Source of the DNA: Chrysomallon squamiferum
Taxonomy: Eukaryota > Mollusca > Gastropoda > Neomphalida > Peltospiridae
Length of the DNA: 64,000 bases
NCBI GenBank assembly: GCA_012295275.1
Contig: CM022672.1
Coordinates: forward strand, 15,328,625 to 15,392,624
Direction: 5' to 3'
The stretch's first letter is position 1, and every line of letters begins with the position of its first letter. Made by a program: the position numbers and the translations under genes. The notes beneath the pieces were generated by a model that ran no database searches, had not been told where the DNA came from, and saw only the letters and a program-made list of their open reading frames with translations. Shown here one piece after another: positions 23,967-38,881 of the stretch.

Positions 23967-26900
23967 GTTGCAGTAAATAGTAGTAATAACAACAACAATA
24001 AAATAATAATTACAAAAAACAGGTTGAAAAAAGTTATTTGTTTAGGAAAAATTCTTTTTGAGTTTCCACCAGTCTTATCAGACATAACATAACATAAAAT
24101 AATAACAAATAAATAAATAAATAAATAAATAAATAAAAATCTTGTTATAAATTCACTTTTAGGGATTCTTAATGTTTAATAGTAACTATTGAAAATTAAT
24201 TAGCTAGATGTATGTATGAATGTGTATATGTATGCATGTATATATATATATATATGGATGTATGTATCAGAAACAGAAGTTAAAACTTTTATGTCATATC
24301 TGTAAAATTAACTTCTGCACCTGTAACAAAATTTGAGCAAACCAGCTGAACCAGATAAAACTGATTGCAGGTAAATAAAAATTAATGATTTAATCATGTA
24401 TTATGAACATAACCTTTGAATAGTTAGCTACAAACTGCATAACAAGGTGTGACTAATTAAATACAGAACTCTGACCACAGATAAATCATGTTACATAATC
24501 CTGTGCAGGTTAATGATTGGAAAGTTAGCTATAAAGTTCATAACAAGGCTTAGCTAATCAAGCAGAACACTGAGATCAAAGAAAGGTTTAATAATAATTA
24601 CATAAAAAGAAATAATTCATGAACATATATCACTGGATGACATCTGGAAAGTTAAGCTGCCATTTTGCAAGGCAAAATAAACAGTAAAAGGTGATTACTG
24701 AAATGGCTACGTAAAAAGTGTTGAATAAAATTACGTATTTTTGCTGAAGTGTTACATAGCAGGATGTGTCCATGCGTGCATGTTTGTGTGTGTGTGTGTG
24801 TGCATCCGTGCATGCGTGTGTATGTGTGTTTGTGTGTTGTGTGTTGTGTGTGCATGTCTGTGCGTGCTGTGAGAAGTGAATTAAACATACACATTTTTCC
24901 CCATGACCTCGTCTGTTTTTCGTTTCTGCAGTTCCTGCATGTAAGCGTAGATGCGTGTGTTGGACGTGAGCAGGTTTTTGGCAGCCTCCAGGAGCTGGGC
25001 CGGGTGTTTTGAGGCAGCCAGCAGTTTGGCTGTGCCTTCCCTCATCTTCATCTCATGGTCTATCTTCTGTTTCAGATCATGGTCCTGCAAACAAAAGTAT
25101 CTTGTTAGTTCGATGCAACTGTAGCACTGTTTATTTATTTACAAACCAAATCAACATCTTTGTGGATACATAAATTATCTTTGTTATTCTGCTACTGCTA
25201 CTGTTACCGTTTCTGCTGTTAGTATTACTACAATGCTACTACTATTATTATCATTGCTATTATTTCATTTAGTTATTCATTCATTTTATTATTATCTTCA
25301 TTTTTTCCAAATTGAATTTTGAATGATCACTGTGAGATTAACATTATTGAAAGACAATAATAATAATAATCTAAATAAAGATAATGAAGAAATTATTGTT
25401 TTTGTTTTAAATTTGAACTGTATGTGTAACAGAACAAAATAATAGAAAAAATTATTTTTTTTACTATTTATACACACAACATTAGGATGAAAGAAATTAA
25501 ATAATAATAATAATAACAAACATATATACACTTTATATAAAATAAATTAATAATATTAAAATAATAATAGTAATAAAAAATTTATTATTTACTTATGTTA
25601 ATAACAATTTCTTAGATGTTCTAAATGCTTAAACAATTTGTATATAATTTGTACATCTATAATATTTAGTATCTACAACATAATTATAAACAAAACCTTC
25701 AAAGTAAAAATAAAATAGGTAGGTATGTTTCAATGTCTGTATATACGTATGTATGTATATATATGTGAGCACCTATTTAAAAAAGGAAACAATCTTGTTA
25801 AATTTAGAATACTGTTTTTCAGAAATGAATTCTAATTTCTGTATCCTGTAAGTCAGATTTTCTTAATGAAACAAGGCTTTACTGAAGTACAGCTGAATGA
25901 AACAGAATGATTAATAACCTTTTTAGTAAATATCTGAATTATAACAAACAGTATTTAAAAAATAAATGAAGAAGTCCAGAAAATAATCATAATGTAAGTA
26001 ATGATAATAACAATCATCATCATACAAGTAGTCGTAAATAATAATAATAATAATAATAATCATAATGTAAGTAATGATAATAACAATAATCATCATACAA
26101 GTAGTCGTAATTATAATAATAATAATAATAATAATCATAATAATAATAATCATAATAATAATAATAATCATAATAATAAATAAAAATCCTACCGAAAGAA
26201 GAATTTCACGTGTTCTAGGTGATCCACGGAAATTTGACAATATTTCAAAAACTTCATCATCATAATCAACACTGCTTGTCGACATCATTATAGAGACTGC
26301 ACTTGTATGAAAACAATACTAATTTTTACTTTAATTTAGTTGTTCTTTTTCTTTGTTTTTTGACAAAAGTTTGTGCTGCACAATGCAATGGGTGTTTAAT
26401 CAAATAACAAAAGGAAGGCTTGTTGATACGACAGTGATAAATATCAACACTTCCTAAGTCATCAGAAGTAAAGGAAACACAAAGTCCAGCTGTCCTGAAT
26501 GTTCAAAAAATCTTGTATTCTCTACCATCAGTGACAATTTCACAACAAACAGCTGATGACCGCAAAATCCACAATGACAAATAACAGCAAAAATCTATGA
26601 GAAAGGTAAAAGGAAAAACATCTGCTATGAACCAACATTGAAACAATACTGAAATGACTGCAGAGACCTCAGAATAAAACAAAAATGACTAGAGAAGCAC
26701 TGGAAACAAACAGAAGATACTAGAGAGGAATCAAAACTAAACAGCAAGGAACTGAAAGAACAACAGCTGCCTGCAAAGTGTATCCACAGTGTCCTGTTTA
26801 GTCAGCAAAGATCTTGTGTTGATGAGCCAGAACCTATTGTGAAACTAATGACAAGTTATTAAACCACAGTTCCCAGTTGCTTGTCGGTGGTAGAAAGTAA

Positions 26901-29900
26901 ACTTCCCTGTTGGTGATCACTTAAGGCAAATGCTGAAGGCTCCCTTCAGGCTGAAAGGTCAACACTTGGCATTTCATCCACACCAAAACAACCCTGAGCT
27001 AAGTTTAAAAAGGCAAATAGGTTACTTTCTTTTCTTTGTCAGAAGAAGAAAAGAAGGTCTTAATTAACTTTAGCCAATTCACCAAGGTTTGGAAAAACAC
27101 CAATAGAAAATAAAGTAATAAAAAACACTTTGAAGAAGAGATCCTTTTTGTTGTTTGTTTTAAATACTGTCAATTGACAAGAGTTTATGTCACATGCAGA
27201 ATGTTGAATAATACAGTTGAAACTTACAACCGAAAAAAGATATTAACGTCAAAATTTATGACAAATGTCTGCATATTACTGCAGTCAGTATTTATGAAAA
27301 AAAAAACAGCTCTTAATGGAGTTCAGAGAACAACAAAAACAAATATAAATCTATTCACAAATCCTGAAGATAATGCAATTTTTAGTATTAAAAAAAACTT
27401 TCTGACTTCTTTAAAATGATATTTATTATAATCCAGTAAGGTCACCTGGAAGTCAATTCAGATTTATTATAGTAATTTGAGACAAAATGATTTAAATAAT
27501 TTTAAAAAAAACAGGATGACAGTTGTTGTCTCAGCAGTGATCACAAGACGAGGCTCATTGATGTCTTTTTACCAGCATTCATCAAACAAGTGAAAACCCA
27601 GCAGGACCCTGACCAAATCACTGGGTGAAAACACAGAAAAAGCTGACTCACCAAAAATCACATCTTTAATCGACTAAGTGTTAATCCACAATTAAAACAA
27701 AAAGGAAACGTTAGCCACAATTCAGATGACAGTTTTAACATCCAGTATGTATTGAGAATGAAATTTCACTCACAAATAAACTTTCCTCTCTTTTTGGTAT
27801 TGTCAGCTATAAAGGCAAATTATCAATTATCCTTAATCACATTTTTTTTCTACATTTAGAGCAAGCACAGACAATCTGCAGATTAATTTACAAAGTTAAT
27901 TCTTTTTGGTTTTTTGTTTCCTAAAAAGCTATTTATCTGCACACAAAATTCTGTCACCTGCACACCAATAGCTGTTAACTTAATTTCAAAATGATAAAAA
28001 CAAAACCACAACTGTAATGAACTCTGACACACAAAACTAAGATTGCTGCTGTCAACTGCACACCAATAGTTGTTAAATTAATTTCAAAATGAAAAGCAAA
28101 AATATCCACAACTGTAATGAACCCTGACACACAAAACTAAGATCACAATGCTCTGGAGAATTTAAGTGGTGGTCTGATACAGATTTTGGTGACTGTCAGT
28201 TGCCACAGAGAAGAATGTTGTTCTGGCTGCACCAGCTTCCGACAAGTCATCAGTCATTGAGATCTTTCCTGGTTGAGATCAACAAACCTGCCTCCATACT
28301 GTCACAGTTCATTAGACACAGGCTGATCTGCTGGTGTAAGTGTCTAGTTGAAGCTAACAAGGCCAGCCTGTCGGCACAGAGAGATCTCCTCCCAGTCAGT
28401 GTAATCCAGTGTAATACTGTAAGCAAGTAAGTGATGTCTGTACGTGGCACTGACAGAAAAAACAAACTCTTCAGTTTATTTCACTTACAGAACACGTGTG
28501 TGTGTGTGTGTGTGTGTGTGAATCTATGAATGAAATGAATGTATGTGTGTGTAAATTTGTCTCTCTGTGTTATGTTTCAACATCTGCATACATTCATGTA
28601 TATATGGGTTTGTGTAAAACCGAAAATACTTTTTATGAGTAGTCATAAACCATTTCTCCAAAACTCACACTGATTTAATTTACTAAACTGTTAATTGGTA
28701 AATAAAATTAGAACAGTTTGTCCCAACACATATTAAATAAAGAAACAATATTCTATCATTAATTAAGAAAATATTAAATAAATATCAGCTTCTTCCACTT
28801 ATGTAATTAATGTTAGAATCACCATAAAACCAAATACCAAGTATTCAAGACAAATCTCATCTCTCCCATATAAATTAACATAGCTCATACACATGTAAAA
28901 TGAAAAGACTGGGATGAGCTTAGTGATCTCCCTGAAGACAATGAAGAGCATTCAACAAGTTATAACACAGCTCGTAGCAATGAATATTTATGAACAAATT
29001 AACACATTTTATGATAAAGGGTTGTTAGTACACAGAATGCACATATTTATTTGTGTCAAGAGGAATCATCAAGGATCTTACTTTTCTTTTTCTCACATAT
29101 CATTTAAATTTCTGCCCTTATAGCAACATGCAGAAAATATTAATTTTACTGAACAGTCCTAAAGGTACACAAAGAAGATTGATTCTGTAAATTTTCAAAC
29201 TCAGTCCTGCCCTCAAGCCACTGAGTGAAGTACTCATGAAATGAGGTTATAACAGAAAATAACCAATTTTATTTAGAAGAAAACAAAAACATCTCCAATT
29301 CTAAACTATAACTCAGTACGTTTATTATCTCATCCTACCCCTTGAAAAAGAACCAATTTATCCCCCAAAAAACCCAACAGCAACTAAATGATTTTTAAAA
29401 ATTACAATTCCTCTTCTTTTTTTATCTTTTTTTTTAAATTACCAGTTTCTAAAATCTAGACTATTTCAGGCAATGAAAGGTTTGTTTCCAAATTACTTCC
29501 TATCACCAAGAAAAACACAATTATTATTATTATTATTCTTTTTTAATTTTAAGAAAAGATAACATTATTAGATTCTAACACCTGCACTACTTTAGACCAC
29601 TTTTGAGTAACCATCCCCATGGAAACAAAACTTTCCTGAAGCTTTAACATATTATATTTTTGTTACAACATCAAAAAAGGAAAGATCTTCATTATTTTGA
29701 TAAAAATACTCAGTTCTGTACTTTTACAAAAATAATGAAGATCTCCATTTCTGCCAAGAGGTTATTCGTAAATATAACTGACTTTTTAATTCTTTAAATC
29801 TTAAAAAGAGAAAGTTATCAGATCCTAAACTTTACACTACTTCTGGCAAGAAACAATTTCTGTTACATGCTTCCTTCCTCTAAGGCATTGCACAGAACAT

Positions 29901-32900
29901 CCATGCTTACATGTAAACACATTTTAAAAGCAGATCACTGACCTGTAATTAAAAGAAGGTAACTAATCACAGGTAAACATCATTAACTGATGGACTTCTC
30001 ATCAAAAGACTATGGCACATTATTAATCATTTTACAGTGATACATTAAAATATTTTTTTTTTTTTTTTTTTTTTAATTATTAAGTGAAGAAGTTAACAGA
30101 GCACAATTCTTAAACATTTTACATTATCTAGATTTAATTACAGGCTGTGACGACAGTTGAAGTAACTATTCTTTACATTATAAAAATCTGAATACTATAT
30201 TTATATTATCAACATTTCGTTTTTGTCTCAGCAGTGGTATCAGTTTTATAACTTTTCATGTTTACATTATCAACATTTCTTTTTATTTTGAGACAACAGT
30301 AATACCAATTTTATAACACTGCTGATTATATTTACACTATTTTAGTTGTAACAGTAATAGTAAAACTTGAAATTCTTAAACTTTACTTGTTTACATTATC
30401 AAGATATTTTCTTTGGTGACAACAGTAGCAACAATTTTTAAACTTTAATTTTTTTTTTGATCTGTAGCAACAACAATAATATCAATTCAAAAACTTAATT
30501 AGATTTAATTATAATTTGTAACAATAGTAGCAATTCCAGAATTTCATGTTTACATTATCTACATTGTAATTATACTTTATGATGAGAGTAATAACTGCTT
30601 TACATATTTATATTTAATTATATTTTGTGACCATAGTAATAACATTTGTAAAATAATAGGTGTTTACATTTTCTACATTTCATTATATTTTGTGACAACA
30701 CTAATAATAATTACAGAATTTTACATTATCTAAATTTAATTAAACTTTGTGACTGCAATAGCAATGTAAAACTTTACATATAAGATTTAATTAATATTTG
30801 CAACTGTGTTCAGATTTAAAAAATTAAAACATATTCTGTTTATTCAATACATAGTGGATTAAAATTAATGTTAGTCTTTAAAGTGAATACTACCACCTGT
30901 AAAAGTAAACCGTAATCAATCACAATATTTGTCTTATGTGTTACAATTCACCAGATAAAATATAATTCACTGCACAAAAACCACTTCAGAGGTTATTATT
31001 TGAAAAATCTTCTTAATTCTAGCTAATAATATCTAGTTGTTTAAATAAATAAACAAATAAACAAAAGTCATCACATAACAATTTAGTTTAACTGAAAACA
31101 AACAAGCAATTTATTAACTTACATGATAAATTTTAGAGTGCATAATATTTAAGTAATTTGTTTTGTTAGTACTGTATATGATTTAGTGTGTATTAAAACC
31201 AGTAATCTTCTGAGTATTTATGGTATATTTACTATAAATTTGAAGAAAAAAAAAAAATAAATAAATAAATAAATAAGAAAAAAAATAATTGTATATAAAT
31301 GAAAACAAGACAAGATTAGGATTATGAAATACAGTGCTGTTGAACTGAAGAAATAAAAAACAAAAATAAAATAGTTTCCCTCAAGGCAGATTTTCAAATT
31401 GTGTCACCAAACATCTGTCACTCTGTGTGTATGTTTTTATTTTCTGAATGTACTGAATTTCATTGACATTTGCCTAAATTTATCAAAACAAAGATAAATC
31501 TTGTATTACTTCTTTCTTTCTTTTTTGCATAAATGTTATAAATATGTATTGTCATACTGCTATAAATATGAAGTGAAATACAAATTAATTAAAAATATTC
31601 AGAGAATATTTATCTACAGCAAAATTTTTTTTAAAAAACAATGGAAAAAAAAAGCAGTAATGAAAAAGAAAAAAGAAGAGTGAAACAGTTAAACTGAGAT
31701 AGAAAAGTGACATGTATCTAAGTTTATCAATGTTAGTGAGTTATTAAATTACATTTTGTAACAATTATAAATAGATAATGTTTAAGTTTGTCATTATCAG
31801 TTAGTAAATACTGAAGTTTCAAACAAACATATAAATAAATAAATATCTACATAACATTTATCAGTATCATTGGGTTATTAAATATGTAAATAAATAAATA
31901 TATAAATTTTAAGAAAAAAAAGAAAAGAATGAGAGATAACAAAACACAATTTTTACTCTGTAAATGCATGGTTTAATATACCAAAAATTTCATTATCAGA
32001 CAATAGTGTCTCTTTTCACAACATTAATGAGTAACAGATTGTAGACAGTTACCAAAACATCTGACTAATTAGTCACTGGGCTGCTGATAAGTGAGAGGAT
32101 ACTGTGGTCAGATGACTGACCAGAAGTAAATAAGTATTAGCCATGTAATGTGTACACATGTGTGTCAGTACAGCTGCTTATCTAAGTTATTTCCTCTATG
32201 ACTCAAACACTTGTTCACTTTGTTAACATAACCTGGTTTTTTTCTTCAAAGTTTGGCCTCTCAACAATAAAAGTCACTTTCTCCAGAAAATTTTACTGCA
32301 TTTTGTTTTACCTTTGCTCATGTAATAAATGACATATTTAATATGTGTGTTATCACTTGATTATTATTATTATACGTTACAAAGAATACTTCTGAAACTT
32401 TTTTTGTATATATAACAAATGTCATCTAAATTGGTTTATGTATGACTGAATGAACATTAGAAACTATTAATAGAATATTGTATCAGAGTATCAGCTGTTA
32501 CTATGTGTTGAGCTGTTCACTGAAAATGTGTGTGTCAGAGACAGAGAGGTTTTATACATACATTAAGAGTTAAACAAAATCTGGGCATACTTCTTATTTT
32601 CAGATTTACTCTTTTGAAATAATAACAACAACAATAAATTTTGACTGTATTCGTAAAGAAAGAACAAACTAATCCCAAACAGAAGTTATGAACATTGGAG
32701 GCAACAATAAAGCAGTCTTGATGTATTCACAGCAACTTGATTTCTTTGCTATCGGCATATTTTATTACTTCCCTACAACCAACACATAATAATAATAATA
32801 AGAGTTTTTAAAATGTTGTTCACAAGATTCTAACTGATTTCTTTTCTTTCTTAGTTGAATCTAATAAACAATATTCACAGGAAGTCACCATTTTTGACAG

Positions 32901-35315
32901 TCCCCTGACCTTCCTCCACTCCCTCCAACCCCCTCACACCTTTCCAATCCTTTATGTAAATTACCCAGGTTGTCCGTAGCCTTGCACAAATGTATTTTTC
33001 AACGACACATCCCACAGAAAAAACCAGAAAAACCAGCCACTGAAACACTGAATGCCATGCAGTCCGATAAATCAGCTGATTATGTGCCAGAAAGTTCTTT
33101 TTAGCTAATTTTAAAATAACCATGGCAACAAAAGTCCCGACTAACTAAAACTTGCAAAAGTGGGGCAAACTAGTTTGTAAGAATTATGAGAAATGCATGT
33201 TATCCTCAAGGTGTTTGATATTTTTGATATTTTACTGTTGGATATTAATGGCTATCGTCTGACCTTTGTTCATTCTGTTCAGTAGCACCAGGCATGTTAT
33301 TATCGGCCCACTTAATCTGTGTTTACAGTTAATCGCTGGTGTATCACTACTGAAATACCATTATCAGTGGCTCAGCAGTCAGATCTACAGGCTGCTCTAA
33401 GTAACTGCTAACATAACATGTATATTTAGAATGATGCTGGAGTGCTTCACCTTCAAAAAATATATATATATATGTATTTTGTTTTTGTTTTTGTTTATTA
33501 TATTTATTATATTGACAACAGATATGATGTTAAATAAATACACAACTCAAATTATATGTCTTACTATATTCATAAAACCAAACAAATGTACCCACATACT
33601 TGTGTTCAATATTGCACACCTTGTAACTACAGTAATATCAAAATGTAAATAACAAAAATAGATAGATTATGTGACATTCATAATAATTATGTTTCAGTAT
33701 ATATCATTTCCATTAGTTTTTCTGCCACGAGCAAAAAATATAATAATAAAAATTTAAAATAAAATAAAATAAAACACTTAACAATGCATGGGGAACAACT
33801 TTTTAAATATCCCTTTCAAAAATGGAAAATATTAAACTGGCTGATTGGGATATAAAACTATGTATTTTACTGATGTTACACATGGAAAAAATGTCATGAA
33901 AACATTAACTGTGAACAAGGACTTACATCATTGTGTAACCTGTAACACTTTCAGAAACATTACCACAGCATGGGAAACTATGCCCAAGTGGAGGTATTAA
34001 AGAAAGAAAAAAAAAAAAAAAAAAAAATCAATGCACCGTGACCTTAATACAAGTTAGCAAACTTTGGCTGAATCTGTTAAATGAATAACTTCGGGCTAAT
34101 AATACTTATAAACATTAACAAAGTTTAAATATAATATTAAAACAAAAGTTATCACAAGTAGCATGGGTTGTCAGATACAGTATTAACACACCATATCAAA
34201 ACAGTATTATCTAGGTAAGCTTTTTCACGCTGTAGATAAATATGAAAGAAAAAGGTGTATGCTGTACCTGTAAACTGGATGCCAGCTGCCGATAGTAAAA
34301 CAAACTCATATCCTCTACAATAATAGGAGGTGAGTTGCCATCGAGATCAGTAACAGCCATCTTGACAATCTCAGCTGATGATTACGGAATGACCAGCTAA
34401 ACTCAAGTCAGTCTTCTACTACTCCTCAAGGTAAACATTGTGGCTCCATAATCTGTGTGTATGTATTATTACAATATACTACCATGCAAGTAGGCAAGTA
34501 GGCAGGCAGGCAGTCAGTCACACAGAGGCTCTCTGGGAAACAAACCAATCCCAGAATATCCCAGCACATGCAAGACACGCGGGCAGGTATTTCCCAGACA
34601 AGCGGTGTGCAAACAGACTACGTCAGTGAGTCGAATGCTGACTGCACCTTGACAAAACAACAGTGGAAGAGGCAGGACACTTGTCACCAAGTTCACAACG
34701 GATAATATCTAAGCTGGTTTCTTGACAGTTAGTTCACAATGGATATTTTCCGAGCCGGTCAGTTGACAGTTAGTTCACAGTGGATGTTATCCGAGTTGGT
34801 CAGTTGACATGTAAATTCACAATGGATATTATCTGAGCCTGTCTGGAGTGCTGTAGGCCTCTTGGTCAACTCAGCACCTTCAGCTTTTTTTTTCTTAATA
34901 ATCATCTACACTTGCCTGACCTGCGACAGCTTTTTAAACAAAACACAATAAAAAAACTTGTTCTGTTTGTTTGATAACAATGGAAACCACAACCAGTTGC
35001 TCTAGAAGGAGTGGAAAAGAGATTAGTTCTCTCAAACTTTACTTGGTGACATGTGGCTTCAGCTTCACACCATATTTATTTACTTTCAATCACAGATGTT
35101 TCTGGTTTCAGTAAAATATGTCACTGAACTACAACTGTGTGGAAAATTAGCACTGCATTATGAGCTACAATTATCATAAAGTGCTAGTGTATAAACTGCT
35201 GGTTATGGGAATCAGTGGTGCAGGTCACAGAAGGTCCCAACCATTAACTTGCAAACAAATCAATACATTCTGACCTTAACAAGTACTAACAAACCTAAAT
35301 CTGTCTGTAATTGTG

Positions 35316-35360
<45 letters not shown>

Positions 35361-35515
35361 TTGACTGAGCATGACATAGCATTTAATTTCAAGTAATATT
35401 TTAAGATATTATTATTTATAACCATATAATTTTTTTTTTTTAAATACAGAGACTTCAGAAAGATACAATACCTCATAAAATAATTTTTAAAACAATAATA
35501 ATAATAATATAATAA

Positions 35516-35551
<36 letters not shown>

Positions 35552-38500
35552 AAATAAAAGTAAAAAAAAAAAAAGAATAATAATAGTAGTAGTAATAGTA
35601 GTAGAAGTGTTGCATGATGGTTTCTTAGTTTCCTGGGAAATCAAAACTATCTGATGAACTTGTTTTTGTTTATATCATCTACATTTATATTATGTACACT
35701 AAACAGCCTTAAGGTATTGACTGATATGTTAGCTGTCAGATTGTAAATCCCCTCCTGGCCCAGTTTGTAACAAAGGAAGTTTTTATACACAACCAAGTGT
35801 TGTGATTTCCACACACCTAATTGTGCTGCTAGCTGCTTGGCCAGCCACAAAACAAAACCAGACATCAGCTGTTGTGTCATGTGGAAAGTGGAGGCCATCA
35901 AACAATACACTTTCATTGATTTAGAAAGGTGCATTTAACATACAAATGTTCATTCAGCTTTTGATATGGTTCAGTAGGCACACAGTAGTATGTACATACA
36001 TATACCTGTGCGTACATGTATAATTACATATTCATTCAGAATACTAACACCTCATAAAATTAAAAATAATTTTCAAACTACTCTTGGTAAATTTTTATTT
36101 AAAAGCATATAAACATTTGTTGAAACTACAACATTGTATTTAACAAAACTTTTGAGCATTTAAACATCAATGGACTAACTAATTACATTAATCAAGGGAT
36201 ACCTGTACATACACATACATTATAAAAGAAATAAAACTAGAATAGAAGGAAGCAGAGAAAAATTAAAAAAGTAAAGAAAATGTTTTTGTACTCAACAATA
36301 TCTACTTTAAAAAAAAATAATAATAATAAAAAAATGTGTGTGTGTGTATAAATATCACCAGGTTTGTTGAAGTAACATTTTAACATGTAAATCACTTTCA
36401 GACATTGAAAAAAGCAAATCTACTTAAGCATAGGAGTTGCAGTCTTTGTCAGCCCATGAAATTAAAATGCAAATGTGGGTGTAGGAAAAGGACACACTTT
36501 ATACAAACAGTGGGCAGATGCATTCAGAAATGACTAACAAAATGGTGATAAGGAAAAACATAAAAGTTATTCTTGATGATTAATTGATGAGTGAATAAAT
36601 GGTTATCTCAGTACAGCATGTGACTGTAAACATATGTTTTTATATTGATTCTTACAACACGTGAAATTTATAATTCTTACAGAATATGATTGATGAAAAT
36701 TGACTATATTGTAAAAACTACATGTATGGTAATATTCTTGATTAACTATTAATAAATGAATCAATATGCATTGCATAGTTATGTTAATGAGATTTTATCT
36801 ACGTTATTTATGCTGTAAAACATGCACAATTTTTATGAGTTAAGAAAACATTTTATGAGTTAAAAATTCCAGATTAATATTAAAAATGTATTTAGAAACT
36901 ATGTCTACAGATGAAGAAGAATGAAATTACAGTTTATTTTCCACTAATGATTTATAAAGCCTAGGTTGATAATAAAATGCACAAAATGGATTACTCGCTT
37001 TTTGTGATTCTCTATGACAATGTATATAAATATATTCAAATGTATAAATGCTTTATCATAATTGCATAATTCATTCTATTTCTATGACCAGTATAAAATT
37101 CAATTTTGCTGGTGCCAACCTTCAAAATTATTTAAAAGAGGTCAGAAAAAAAAAAAAAATAATAATAATAATGAAATAAATTAAAAATCAGTAGCCTGAG
37201 TGCCCTCTTTCACTTTCACTTTACAAGTTGGGTTCCATAATTTATTAATTAAATTATTATTTAGAGCAATAAACCCCAAAGACTATGTACATATGATATG
37301 GTGATAATTTATTTTAAAAATGATAGAAATCCAAGCAGGAATTTTATTTTGTAAAGGGAGTGTTGTTCAGTGTCCATTTCAAAATAAAGATTGGCAGTCC
37401 CATTTAAAATTTGATCTATGGTCAAATTAGCTAGGCTTGTACTGTACTGTACTGTACTGAAGTGAAGAAAATGTACTCTGATATACTGGAGATCTCTGTG
37501 TACTGTGTGACCCACTGTTAATGCTTAGAATTTAATTTGAATCATATATATATATATTACATGAACTTATATACAGACTATAACAGTTACAGCACTATAC
37601 TGTAACCACTAAACACTGTACTGAAATCACTCCTAAATTGATTTTATTATTTTATGGAACTTTAAACATTGGTCTTGCAGTGTTTATGATCCAGTATGTT
37701 TTTAGCTTGCTTGTTGTTTTTTTTTTTTTATTTCACTGTTAAAAAAAAAATGAAACAGGTTGTAGTATTGGTCTTATTACATGATTTTAAGTTAGGATTG
37801 TTGTGTCAGAGATGCAATAAGCTAAGAATAACACTCTCTTTCTTTCTCTCTAACAGACATCCATCCCACACACACAGACATTCACCATGAAAATAAAATT
37901 AAAAAATCAATTAAAAGACTATTGATCTTATTAATTTATTTATTTATTTATTTAAATACTGTCTTTTTATACACAAAATATACATAAATTTGTTTTATAG
38001 GACAACTATAAATTAAACTTGCATTACTTTGAGAAGGAAAAGTTATATAAAATCATTTAACCAGTTATGTCAAAATTAAATTCACAAACAATATTTAACA
38101 CATGGGACACACAAAAGCACTTACGTTTTTATTTTTCAATAGATAAATCAATAGCATTTTCATTTTTAATATTATTATTATTTTTTTTTTTTTATAATAA
38201 TAATATTTAAAAAGAATAATTCAATGACTACATTTCACAAACTGTTGCACAGACAATCGAAAGGAAACATTAAAGAATGTTATTTTCAAAAGAAAGTGTG
38301 TTACTTTCAACTTGAAAAACAGTTTACAAAAAGAAGAAAAGTCTGAAGAAAGAATAAACTGAACAAAGAAAGAAATATCCATGACAGACTGCCAACATTA
38401 CACAAATGTTTTTTTAACTTTGTTTTTGTCTGTTTTTAAATTCAGAATACGTGTTATAAAGCTCTTTTAGGCTTCTAGGTCACTTTATTTCTTTTTGTGG

Positions 38501-38635
38501 TTTTGCCTCTGATCAGTTTGATTAATTATTTTCCGCTGGGACTGTGTTTAATGTTCGTCTTTTGCATTTAACAAATTCTTATATTCTATTTTAAAACCTT
38601 CCAAAATAATAATGACTATAATGTAATTAAAATAA

Positions 38636-38698
<63 letters not shown>

Positions 38699-38841
38699 AA
38701 TAAATAAATATGTACTTAATTTATTATCATTACCTATTTTTGGGTAAAAGAATCTCTGCTTTTTATATTAACTGCTCACAGCAATGCATTGGTGTATATA
38801 TCATTATGTGTATCAAACACCTTGGGGTTGCTGTTGCTATA

Positions 38842-38881
<40 letters not shown>

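Larger units (their letters stand above)
26289..34267 (-). other. Long rhotekin intron between alternative first exons
   Basis: No confirmed exon. Contents: repeat-free AT-rich sequence (26.3-28.0 kb); a 98-bp tandem duplication (27961-28143); a GC-richer stretch (28150-28450) with overlapping open frames on both strands that I cannot assign; a (GT)n tract (28497-28520); an old minisatellite (30160-30800); and a possible minor exon at 32965-33123. The rest is A/T-rich with poly(A/T) tracts (30052-30074, 34011-34027). Confidence 0.6.

Noticed and set aside
24652-25012. His/Thr-rich and Cys/Val-rich frames
   Set aside because: (GT)n/(GTGC)n microsatellite and antisense of the HR1 exon.
25923-26183. 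Poly-Asn and poly-Ile frames on both strands
   Set aside because: AAT array in a rhotekin intron; only the part 26193-26288 (-) is exon-like.
28200-28465. Overlapping 70-75 codon frames on both strands in a GC-richer patch
   Set aside because: No family resemblance and no splice signal with fitting phase; could be regulatory or a 5' UTR exon.
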